From Rhynchopus euleeides (taxonomy: Eukaryota > Euglenozoa > Diplonemea > Diplonemida > Diplonemidae), in NCBI GenBank assembly GCA_963210315.1, contig OY723258.1, positions 248,001 to 312,000 of the forward strand: a stretch of DNA of 64,000 nucleotides, given 5' to 3'. The notes under the pieces were generated by a model, which was not told the DNA's origin, ran no database searches, and saw only the letters and a list, made by a program, of their open reading frames with translations. This document shows positions 30,570-38,818 of this stretch, piece after piece (within the stretch, counting starts at the first letter, position 1; each line of letters opens with the position of its first letter). The position numbers and the translations under genes are program-made.

Positions 30570-31560
30570 TTGTGCGGTGCTAGCCGCTGAAGTACCTCCC
30601 CTCTGCCTGTGTTGTGCGGTGCGAGCCGCTGAAGTATCTCCCCTTTGCCGTGTTGTGCGGTGCTAGCCGCTGAAGTATCTCCCCTCTGCCGTGTTGTGCG
30701 GTGCGAGCCGCTGAAGTATCTCCCTTCTGCCTGAGTTGTGCGGTGCGAGCCGCTGAAGTATCTCCCCTCTGCCGTGTTGTGCGGTGCGAGCCGCTGAAGT
30801 ATCTCCCTCTGCCTGTGTTGTGCGGTGCTAGCCGCTGAAGTATCTCCCTTCTGCCTGCGTTGTGCGGTGCTAGCCGCTGAAGTATCTCCCCTCTGCCGTG
30901 TTGTGCGGTGCGAGCCGCTGAAGTATCTCCCTCTGCCTGTGTTGTGCGGTGCTAGCCGCTGAAGTATCTCCCCTCTGCCGTGTTGTGCGGTGCGAGCCGC
31001 TGAAGTATCTCCCTCTGCCTGTGTTGTGCGGTGCTAGCCGCTGAAGTATCTCCCTTCTGCCTGCGTTGTGCGGTGCGAGCCGCTGAAGTATCTCCCCTCT
31101 GCCTGTGTTGCGCGGTGCTAGCCGCTGAAGTATCTCCCTCTGCCTGTGTTGTGCGGTGCTAGCCGCTGAAGTATCTCCCCTCTGCCGTGTTGTGCGGTGC
31201 GAGCCGCTGAAGTATCTCCCTCTGCCTGTGTTGTGCGGTGCTAGCCGCTGAAGTATCTCCCTTCTGCCTGCGTTGTGCGGTGCTAGCCGCTGAAGTATCT
31301 CCCCTCTGCCGTGTTGTGCGGTGCGAGCCGCTGAAGTATCTCCCTCTGCCTGTGTTGTGCGGTGCTAGCCGCTGAAGTATCTCCCCTCTGCCGTGTTGTG
31401 CGGTGCGAGCCGCTGAAGTATCTCCCTCTGCCTGTGTTGTGCGGTGCTAGCCGCTGAAGTATCTCCCTTCTGCCTGCGTTGTGCGGTGCGAGCCGCTGAA
31501 GTATCTCCCCTCTGCCTGTGTTGTGCGGTGCTAGCCGCTGAAGTATCTCCCCTCTGCCTC
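30570..31560. repeat. ~42-bp tandem repeat array upstream of element 2 gag
   Basis: About 23-24 head-to-tail copies of a unit containing GCCGCTGAAGTATCTCCC and TTGTGCGGTGC, alternating between GCTAGCC and GCGAGCC variants. It lies between gag and the A1 terminus. No spacers occur, so it is not a CRISPR array. Confidence 0.9.
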
Positions 31561-31626
31561 CTTGGCGCCCCTCTTCTGACTGATATACCTCCTCTGTGTC
31601 CTAAACGCTTCCCTGATAAAAAGTTT

Positions 31627-31742
31627 GCGTTGACGCTTCCACACACAAAACCTCAACTCCTGTGATGGGGGAGGCTAGTGGTGTGCGGAGCACGTTTGGC
31701 TGTGGTGAAGTGACATTTTCTGCTCACAAGTGTGCGTAAAAA
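31627..31742. repeat. Element 2 A1 terminal repeat
   Basis: Core GCGTTGACGC followed by the A segment, identical or nearly so to 19409-19523. It ends in a short A-run where the host relic sequence resumes. Confidence 0.85.
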
Positions 31743-32343
31743 TCTAAGTGGTGGTGAAAAATGGCGCAACCAGATGCAATATGGGACACAAGTAGCACAG
31801 CGGAATACAAGATACAAAAAATCGGTCAATTTGGTGTAGCAGAACAGCCCTAGGTCCCCAAGCCCAATGCAGGTCACATGTTTGCTGGAAATGGGTGGAC
31901 CAAGAGGGGTCGATTACTTTTGGCTTTTCTCAGAGCCCCGGAAGGCGCATTTCTGATTACTTTTGATTTCGAAAAGTGGGTAATCCGGGGTGTTTTGACT
32001 CGCGGAATCCAGCATCGCAAGAATTTTTGAAACCAGACAAATGAATCGCCCAACTGAATCGTGCTAGCTAAACTCCGGAAAGAAGTGTCTTTTTTCGTTG
32101 AACGCAGCCAAATATAAGGCCTAACCTGTTTTTGGCGCACGGGTGTGATGACAAAAGGGAAAAGTGCTAGCACGAACATGATGTTGGTCTTCTGGTTATG
32201 TCTGGTTTCTTAGAACACTTAACGTGTATGCAAAAACCAGACAAATGAATCGCCCAACTGAATCGTGCTAGCTAAACTCCGGAAAGAAGTGTCTTTTTTC
32301 GTTGAACGCGTGCCTGGGGGCTCGTACGCCACGCACGCCGTCC

Positions 32344-33339
32344 TCAGGAGCTTCCCAGGGAAGGCAGGGCAAAGAGCGACCCCCGGGACAGCCCCCGGTC
32401 GAGCACCATTGATGTGGAGGCCGTCTGCCTCGCCAGCTTCAGCTTCCCCGCCGGGAGGTACCTGGCCAGGGCGTCCAGGGAGCTGTGGCGGGACAGCTGC
32501 CGAAGCGACTCCAGGCACAGCCCCTCTTGCAGGAGCTCCGCCAGAGCCCCCCGACGGAGGGAGTGCCCACTCAGCTCCGGGTCCTCCTTCTTCAGCGCCG
32601 CCACGATGCGCCGGTAGGTTGTGTCGACCACCAGCGCGCCCGCCGCCCGCCCGGAGATCGCCTCCCGCAGCACCTCCGTCCAGCACTCCGAGAGGAACAG
32701 GCCCGTCGTGACGCCCAGGCGGAACGGGTCGCTCTTCGTCTCCGCCCAGTTCACGGCGACAAACTCGTGCTGGAAGGAGATGTCCCCGCACTTCAGGCGC
32801 ACCACGTCCGACACCCGCGCCGCCCCGCACCACCCCAGCACAATCGCGAGCTTCGTGTCGCGGTCGACGTCCGCCCGGCCCACCACTGCGGCCACCTGGA
32901 TGGACGTTGCCGGCTTCGCTTGGTGCTGCGGTCGGAGGGCCCCCAAGCGCTTCAGACCTCGCTTGAAGTCTTGGAGCAACTGGGAGTCCACCACAACCCC
33001 CATGCGGCTCATCGCGGCGACCGCCCTCGATACGTACTGTAGGGCGGAGGAGGGCCGGAGTGGGGAGTCCGCTTCGGACATGAGCCTCTGCACCCAGTAA
33101 ATGATGCAAAGGTCCCACGGCAAGAGCACACCCGTGGTCTGCTCCCACTCGTGCCGGAACTGGAGGAGTCGCCGGTGGGGCCCCTCGAGCCCCCTCCACG
33201 TCGACGGTGCCAACGCCTCCCCCAGCGTCTTCACCGCACGCTTGGCGATCCGCTGTGCCTCTCTGGCGGTCAGCGGGTCCTCCTGTGCCCGTCTCCTTCC
33301 CACCCGCGCCGTGGAGAGCACCCCTATGCTCTCCAGCAT
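32344..33339 (-). CDS. Element 3 tyrosine recombinase
   Basis: ATG at 33339, just downstream of the gag-like stop at 33357, 331 residues. N-terminal SAM-like fold region (LAPSTWRGLEGPHRRLLQF), then catalytic residues: Arg in WCGAARVSDVVRL, His-x-x-Arg in HSLRRGALAELL, His in LSRHSSLDAL and Tyr in LARYLPAGK. Complete R-HxxR-H-Y set. Unlike elements 1 and 2 it has its own ATG and is not in frame with the upstream ORF. Confidence 0.85.
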   Translation of the reverse strand: MLESIGVLSTARVGRRRAQEDPLTAREAQRIAKRAVKTLGEALAPSTWRGLEGPHRRLLQFRHEWEQTTGVLLPWDLCIIYWVQRLMSEADSPLRPSSALQYVSRAVAAMSRMGVVVDSQLLQDFKRGLKRLGALRPQHQAKPATSIQVAAVVGRADVDRDTKLAIVLGWCGAARVSDVVRLKCGDISFQHEFVAVNWAETKSDPFRLGVTTGLFLSECWTEVLREAISGRAAGALVVDTTYRRIVAALKKEDPELSGHSLRRGALAELLQEGLCLESLRQLSRHSSLDALARYLPAGKLKLARQTASTSMVLDRGLSRGSLFALPSLGSS

Positions 33340-33356
33340 CGCCGTGAGGGGCGAGC

Positions 33357-34694
33357 TCACTGCCTGTTGCCCCCCCTCCTGCTCCGCTGGCTGGTGGGGT
33401 GGCCCTGCTGCGGCTGTGGCTGCGAGCCGCGTTGCTGTTGTTGTTGATGCTGATGCTGTGGGTGGTGGACCTGGGGGGTGCGTGGCTGGCGGGCCCGTGC
33501 CTTCTCCTTTGCCGCCCGGAGGTACGGAGGGATCTCCGGCTTCCCGAAGAATTCCTCCTCCATCGCGGAGGCCGCCTCCCATCCGCCCCCCAGCACGCCC
33601 TCGTTGAGGGCTTCCAGTCTGCAGAACTGGTTCTGCATCAACCGGACCAGGAGGTCGTCGTAGTCCTCCGGCTCCTGCAGCGACGGCAGGCTCGTCATGA
33701 TGAGGTTGATATCCCTCATCCGAGCCTGCGCCTCGTGGGCCTGCGGGCGCAGGGCACCCCCCGCCCGGGCCCCCAGCAGGGCGTCGTAGCGGCGCAGCTG
33801 ATGCAGGTGCACCAGCCCCAGCGTGGCCTCGTCCGCGTGCCACCACTCGTCCACGTCCAGGGGGTTGAGAGCCCCGGCGCCCCTGCGGCTGTCGCTGCTG
33901 CCGGCTACGCTGCCGGCCCCGTCCCGCTGCTCCGGCTTTCCGGCCCTCGGTGCTCCGGCGCCGGCTCCGGAGCCCGTCCCGTTTCCCCGCAGGCGGGCCA
34001 GCTCCGCCTGGAGGTCCGCCACCTCCTGCATCCGCCGCACCTCCTCCCGGAGGGAGGCCACCTCGTCCTGGGGGGCTGCAGCCCGGCTCGCACCTGCCTC
34101 AGCCCTTACCCTCGCGTGCTCCGCGAGGGCCGTCTCCCGCTGGGCCTTAGCCCGCTCCTCCATCACCAACGCGGCGTTGCGCGTCTTCTCCCGCTCGAGG
34201 GCCAGCTCGGCCTCGAGGCGGGCTCTCACCTCCGCGTGCCTGGCGGACTCCTCGGCGACCATGGCCCGCGCCTGCGCCTCCGTGACGGCGTTTGAGGCCG
34301 CCGCCTCCACCGACGCCACCTTCGCGTCCGACTCCGCCCCCGTCACCCGCTGTGCCGCAGCGGATTCCACCTTCGCCGCATGCGCCACTGCATTCGCGGA
34401 TGCGATGTGCATCCCCGCCGCCGCCTCCGCGTTGGCTGCCCTCGTAGCCGCCCCCGCCTCCACCCCCGCCGCGTGCACCCTCGCGTGCGCCTCCACCTGC
34501 GTGGCCCGGATGTCGGCCCCCGCGACCTCGCGAGTGGCCACCTCGCGGGCGTTGGCGGTGGTCACTGCCGCCAGCGCCTGCCCCATCGCCATCCCGAAGT
34601 CGCCCGCCGGGAGGGGGGCGGACAAGGCATCCGGGTTGCCCGCGCCGCGCCCCACTCCGGACAGCACCAGCTCCGAGTTTTGCACGCCAGGCAT
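33357..34694 (-). CDS. Element 3 gag-like Ala-rich coiled-coil protein
   Basis: First ATG outside the terminal repeat is at 34694, giving 445 residues (the open frame upstream runs into SDR sequence). Residues about 35-230 are an Ala/Glu/Arg-rich continuous helix, probably coiled coil. A Gly/Ala linker follows, then a globular segment (LDVDEWWHADEATLGLVHLH ... YDDLLVRLMQNQ) and a Gln/His/Arg-rich tail. It lacks the zinc finger of the other two gag-like proteins. The position upstream of the recombinase is the basis for calling it gag-like. Confidence 0.65.
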   Translation of the reverse strand: MPGVQNSELVLSGVGRGAGNPDALSAPLPAGDFGMAMGQALAAVTTANAREVATREVAGADIRATQVEAHARVHAAGVEAGAATRAANAEAAAGMHIASANAVAHAAKVESAAAQRVTGAESDAKVASVEAAASNAVTEAQARAMVAEESARHAEVRARLEAELALEREKTRNAALVMEERAKAQRETALAEHARVRAEAGASRAAAPQDEVASLREEVRRMQEVADLQAELARLRGNGTGSGAGAGAPRAGKPEQRDGAGSVAGSSDSRRGAGALNPLDVDEWWHADEATLGLVHLHQLRRYDALLGARAGGALRPQAHEAQARMRDINLIMTSLPSLQEPEDYDDLLVRLMQNQFCRLEALNEGVLGGGWEAASAMEEEFFGKPEIPPYLRAAKEKARARQPRTPQVHHPQHQHQQQQQRGSQPQPQQGHPTSQRSRRGGNRQ

Positions 34695-34913
34695 CGGATA
34701 TGTCGGGGGTTGAAGGGTGGAGTAAAGAGAAGGGAGTAGGTGGGAGTGTTGAACCACGAAAAAAAAAAATTTCGTTGAACGCAGCCAAATATAAGGCCTA
34801 ACCTGTTTTTGGCGCACGGGTGTGATGACAAAAGGGAAAAGTGCTAGCACGAACATGATGTTGGTCTTCTGGTTATGTCTGGTTTCTTAGAACACTTAAC
34901 GTGTATGCAAAAA

Positions 34914-36193
34914 AAGAATGAGCTGAATATTCCTCAAATGGCTATCCTTTGCGCACCCCCAAAATGGTCCATTTCCCCTCGAAAATCGGGTGCGGGAAGT
35001 TTTTCACGAAACAATACTAGGTGGTGGCCAGTAGCGGTGGAACCAGGTGATATCTGTGACAGAATCAGCCCAGCGGAATCCGAGATAAAAAAAATGGTCA
35101 ATTTGGTGGAGCAGAACACCCCTGAGTGCCACCTCGGAATTGCAGGCCCTGTGGACGCCGACTGTTGAGATCCCCTCAGTAGGGGTATATGGGGTATGTA
35201 TGAGACTGAACGGCCTTGCGGGCAAGTTCTCGGATTCCCCCTTGTCAGTCCCAGGGTCCTCTGTGGTATTCCGAACAGGGGAACCCACTCCAGCAAGAGA
35301 TTCTGACAAAGAATGTGCAGAAAATCCCTGGAATGGGGCCCCTTTGTGTGCCCCCCCTCAGTATTCCTGATGTCCCCTGAAGATCGGGGGCATCAGGTGG
35401 GTTTATCTCGGAAAAAGGTTGCGCGGTGGTGAATGTTGGCGTAAAACTGTGCAGTACGTGACAGAATGAGCCCAGCAGAATACAAGATGAAAGAACTCGC
35501 TCAATTTGGTGGAGTAGAACACCCCTGAGTGGCACTTGCAATATAAGGTCCTGCTGGGCCGTCCTGTTCAAATACCCTCACGGGAGTGTGTGAGGGTACT
35601 TGAACGGGACCTGGCATTCCTCTGATGCCTGCACGTCAGTCCCACACGTACTCCCGAGTATTTTGGACAGCGGAATCCACCATCACAAGAGATTTCGAAA
35701 AAGAACGAGCAGAAAGGTCCTGCAGTGGCACTCCTTTGTGCACCCCTCAAATGTGCCCCATGACATTCAGGTTCTGGGGGTGCTTGGGGGGTCCCCTTGG
35801 CAATGCTGAATAGTTTCCGACGGAAGCAAAAACTGGCGTCACCCCATGCAACATGTAACAGGATCTGCACAGCAGAATTCAAGATAACAAAAATTGATCA
35901 AATTGGTGGAGTAGAACACCACCAGTACCCCGTTCCCATTTGGACCCTATTGTAGGTCATACTGGGTCATGTGAAGTGGAAAAAGCGACCAAAAACCGAC
36001 TTTGCACAAAATTCTCTTTCGGGAGTAAAAGATCTTCTACTCCATCTTTCTCGCCAACCCTGGCCGCATTTGATTCCGTTGTTCTAACGCTTTTCCGAAT
36101 AAAAAAGATCGGCCAAAAAGATGGAGTGGAAAATATCCAAATCGGGTGTCCTTTAGTTTTATGCCACTTATGTGGCTCGTGGTCCTTAAAGGG
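34914..36193. repeat. Degenerate ~395-bp repeats of the TTAA-type relic
   Basis: Three diverged units each carry GTCAATTTGGTGGAG(C/T)AGAACACCCC-like and GGCACTCCTTTGTGCACCCC-like segments (for example 35098-35125, 35495-35525, 35900-35920). The same unit is found at 19103-19357 and 31743-32029, flanking the SDR elements. Confidence 0.65.
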
Positions 36194-36197
36194 TTAA

Positions 36198-36435
36198 GTG
36201 CGAATATGCCCACCCTGCCTCGCCCCCCCCTCTGCGCCACTTCTGGGCACGGCATCCTGCCACCCCACCAGTGCATCAGAAGCACACACGCCTGCGCTTC
36301 TCTCTCTTTATCTCCATCTATCCGGTGCTTGTCTTGTGGCCGCTGCGTCGCTTCAGGGGTGTGCTGCACCTCTGAAGCTCCAGCCGCCGCAAGCGCCAAC
36401 CAGAACAAAAGCAACCGGCGTGTGAGAAGGGACAT
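36198..36435 (-). pseudogene. Signal-peptide ORF truncated by the TTAA-type element
   Basis: ATG at 36435 opens a frame beginning MSLLTRRLLLFWLALAAAGA, a strong signal peptide, and continuing for about 79 codons until it enters the mobile relic at 36197. Beyond that the frame is element sequence. It looks like the 5' end of a secreted-protein gene whose rest was separated by the insertion. The remaining ~60 residues match no family I know. Confidence 0.45.
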
Positions 36436-36489
36436 GCGCCTATATCTCTGTGTCTCTGTGATGTGTATCTTTGTGTAGCTCAGACTCAT

Positions 36490-37293
36490 TCGGGGTGTGA
36501 TGATCCAGCGTTCCGCCTCTTCGTTTCGCCGTAAGTTATGGGTGATGTGACTTGTTCTGTTCTCACTAACCGTAAAGGGAAATAATTATTCTTTGCGCAC
36601 CACGAATGGGGTTTCGGGACAGATCGGGACAGGGGCCTGTGCACCTTCACACGCAACCGCCTGTGCCGCGGGTCCGCACCCGGATGCGTGGGTTGGTGAG
36701 ATGGATGCCCGTTTCTTCGGGCACCCAATGGACAGAACTCTGGTCAAGCTTGCCAGTGATTAATGTTCGGTTCACAACAGCCCACCCGACGATGCGCAAG
36801 GGTGTATTTCATTCGGTTCGGTCATCAGAGGCAATACAATACCCTTTGCAGCCCAGCTGGCTGAACAGGGCTGAAGGGATGTGAGACGGGCCGCCTGTGT
36901 TCCTCGCACAGAACACCACACCCCCCCCCGCCGCCCATCAAACATGTGCCGCGCGGTGCCCCCCCCCCAAGTACCCCCCCCCCTACCGGCGAAAGATTCC
37001 CTCCATCTTCCTCCATCTCCCTCCGCCGAACACACACATTGGACCTACAGAGGTGCAATGGTACACACCCCACTGAAGGAGGGTTCCTGGTGCCTGCGGG
37101 TCTCGCTACCAGCCACCACTCGTCAGCCAGTGACGGGAAAAAAATAGCGATATGGAGGCATGTGAAGGTACCCTGGGCTGGTATGGAATAGGCTGTGGGG
37201 GTACCCCCTATGTGTCGTAGCGTGCAGCCTCTCCCCCGGACACCCATGGCACTCATGGGCTTCGCGCTGTGGTGTGGGGGGGGGGGGGGGGGG
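36490..37293. other. Intergenic with C- and G-runs, no gene seen
   Basis: Contains C-runs near 36914-36930 and 36960-36990 and a G-run ending at 37293 against the TA of the next element. No coding frame can be supported. Confidence 0.5.
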
Positions 37294-37295
37294 TA

Positions 37296-38816
37296 GGGGG
37301 GGTCATAAGCCCCCTAAAAACGTACGAAAACCAAAATTTTCAACATACCATCAGAGCCGCCCTAATACCTGATCTGACCCGAAAATCCGACCCATACCCC
37401 CCCGGAAACTGTCTGGGGCCCACTTGTGACACCTGATACGCACTTTTGTGATGATTTTTTGGGGTCCTAAAAAATGTACCTCAGTTTCGTACCTTGCCTT
37501 TGTACCTGAACCACTCCCGACCGCATTATTTCGTTCTTTGCCTTTTCTGCGGTGGTTCTGGATCAGGTGGCACGCATGTTGCCTTCCCCAGTGCCTCGGC
37601 AAGGTCTTTCTTGACCTGATTAGTGGGAATGTTGTGTTGTTGCGTCAGCAGAATGAGTTCAGCCACCTTCTGGGTGTAGTACTTCGATCGCATATGGGTC
37701 ATTGTGAGTACTTCGTACGCCTGGGAGGCTGCATCGGCATTAGTAGGCAGCGTTGTAGATGCCTTTGCTTCGTCGATCTTAGCCTGGGCACGATTGGGAT
37801 ATTGTACGCCCTGAGAGCCGAAATGGTTATGATTGTGCTGTGTAATTTGCGCCCCGCAGGATATGCACACCACGCAGTCTCGACAACACGTATGAGAGTG
37901 TACCATGTGGGGACTCAACAAAGTCATCGGATCGGCATCTGCCTGCCGACTCAGCCCCCACACAGTGCGACCGCAAGGTCGCCAGGGATGTCTCAACGCC
38001 AGGGGAATACCTCCCCTGGCGTTGTACAACCCTACTCTCAACCCTCGGGTCCTCTCCTGGAGGCGGTGGTGGGCCCGCAACGCTTCGTACTTCCGGTACA
38101 GACTGGGGTAGTCTGCCCGGCTGACCCGCTCATTGCTTCCTAGATCATCTGCTGCTCTGGAGCTGCCATCACTCTCACTGCCCACATCAGTTGGTGTGGG
38201 GGTAGGAGCAGGACGAGTGGGAGGAGTAGGAGTGCAGGTGACATCTTTCTTGGCTAGCAAGGAACGCCGCTTTTCCCGCACGTGCGTGCAGTTGATGCAC
38301 CACTGCATATATCTGTCGTCACCACGTCCCACTCGCTCTCCTATGTACCCAGCCCGACGTAGCGCCCGAAATAATGTCGCCTCACCGATGTCGTGTGCCG
38401 TTTTCTTTTTACGCAGGTCTGCCACAACGCTCTCTGCCGAGACCCCGCACATCTCCCGTTTGGCGAGCGTCTTTCGAGCAAGGTACTCCTCTGCAGCAGC
38501 ATCTGACACCTCTGCGAGGCCCTGGGCACGCGGCATGTGTTGCTCGGCGTGCTGAGTGAGCGTAGTGACACCCTTCCCTTGCAAAGAACGAAATAATGCG
38601 GTCGGGAGTGGTTCAGGTACAAAGGCAAGGTACGAAACTGAGGTACATTTTTTAGGACCCCAAAAAATCATCACAAAAGTGCGTATCAGGTGTCACAAGT
38701 GGGCCCCAGACAGTTTCCGGGGGGGTATGGGTCGGATTTTCGGGTCAGATCAGGTATTAGGGCGGCTCTGATGGTATGTTGAAAATTTTGGTTTTGTACG
38801 GGCTTATGACCCCCCC
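37296..38816. mobile_element. TIR element, TCATAAG-type (family 4), copy 1, with ORF
   Basis: A 1521-bp element with inverted repeats of about 240 bp (37296-37540 and 38580-38816). Ends are TA|GGGGGGGTCATAAG and CTTATGACCCCCCC|TA. The left TA (37294-37295) follows a G-run; the right TA (38817-38818) is shared with the next element. Carries one long ORF. A shorter copy lies at 46900-48232. Confidence 0.85.
37526..38674 (-). CDS. Unknown 382-aa protein of TIR element family 4
   Basis: ATG at 38674 lies in the right TIR and the stop at 37526 in the edge of the left TIR, so the ORF fills the element. Features: an N-terminal helical region (DAAAEEYLARKTLAKREMC ... ATLFRALRRAGYIGER) that resembles a winged-helix or helix-turn-helix fold, a Pro/Thr linker, a C-x2-C-x2-C-x2-C cluster (CCRDCVVCISC), and a basic C-terminus PPQKRQRTK that could be a nuclear localisation signal. 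I see no DDE/D triad and no known transposase family. It could be a novel transposase or an accessory DNA-binding protein. The first ~35 residues are TIR-encoded, so a later ATG may be used. Confidence 0.5.
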   Translation of the reverse strand: MMIFWGPKKCTSVSYLAFVPEPLPTALFRSLQGKGVTTLTQHAEQHMPRAQGLAEVSDAAAEEYLARKTLAKREMCGVSAESVVADLRKKKTAHDIGEATLFRALRRAGYIGERVGRGDDRYMQWCINCTHVREKRRSLLAKKDVTCTPTPPTRPAPTPTPTDVGSESDGSSRAADDLGSNERVSRADYPSLYRKYEALRAHHRLQERTRGLRVGLYNARGGIPLALRHPWRPCGRTVWGLSRQADADPMTLLSPHMVHSHTCCRDCVVCISCGAQITQHNHNHFGSQGVQYPNRAQAKIDEAKASTTLPTNADAASQAYEVLTMTHMRSKYYTQKVAELILLTQQHNIPTNQVKKDLAEALGKATCVPPDPEPPQKRQRTK

Positions 38817-38818
38817 TA

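Larger units (their letters stand above)
19358..31742 (-). mobile_element. SDR tyrosine-recombinase retrotransposon 'element 2', interrupted
   Basis: On the plus strand the left end reads B (about 19363-19408), core (19409-19418), A (19419-19523), B (19526-19570), core (19571-19580). The right end is core (31627-31636) then A (31637-31742). In the coding direction this is A1-ORFs-B1-A2-B2, the split direct repeat arrangement of PAT/VIPER-like elements. Genes in order on the minus strand are gag (30541-29507), recombinase (from 29505), then RT/RNase H, which is cut by insert X (21242-28340). The flanking relic reads continuously across the element with no target duplication, as known for recombinase-mobilised retroelements. 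Without X the element is about 5.3 kb. Confidence 0.85.
32030..34913 (-). mobile_element. SDR tyrosine-recombinase element 3, gag and recombinase only
   Basis: Left end: B (about 32033-32095), core CGTTGAACGC (32096-32105), A (32106-32233), B (32236-32299), core (32300-32309). Right end: core (34773-34782) and A (34783-34913). At about 2.9 kb it holds a gag-like ORF and a complete recombinase but no RT or RNase H, and there is no room for one. The host relic reads continuously across it without a target duplication. It is either a non-autonomous retroelement copied by another element's RT, or a recombinase DNA element with SDR ends. Confidence 0.85.
19103..36193. mobile_element. Relic with TTAA-type (piggyBac-like) ends, filled by later insertions
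   Basis: The left end reads CCCTTTAAGGACCA (from 19103) and the right end TGGTCCTTAAAGGG or close (to 36193), inverted to each other. The right flank is TTAA (36194-36197); the left flank is TTAC (19099-19102). TTAA duplication and CCCTTT-type ends are typical of piggyBac-like elements. Without the SDR elements the body is about 1.8 kb (19103-19357, 31743-32029, 34914-36193) and consists of diverged copies of a repeat unit of about 395 bp. No transposase is left, so it is a non-autonomous or decayed relic, and it is the oldest layer in this region. Confidence 0.6.

Noticed and set aside
30570..31560. Possible CRISPR array
   Set aside because: Units are head to tail with no unique spacers, and the array lies in the 5' region of a retrotransposon in eukaryotic DNA.
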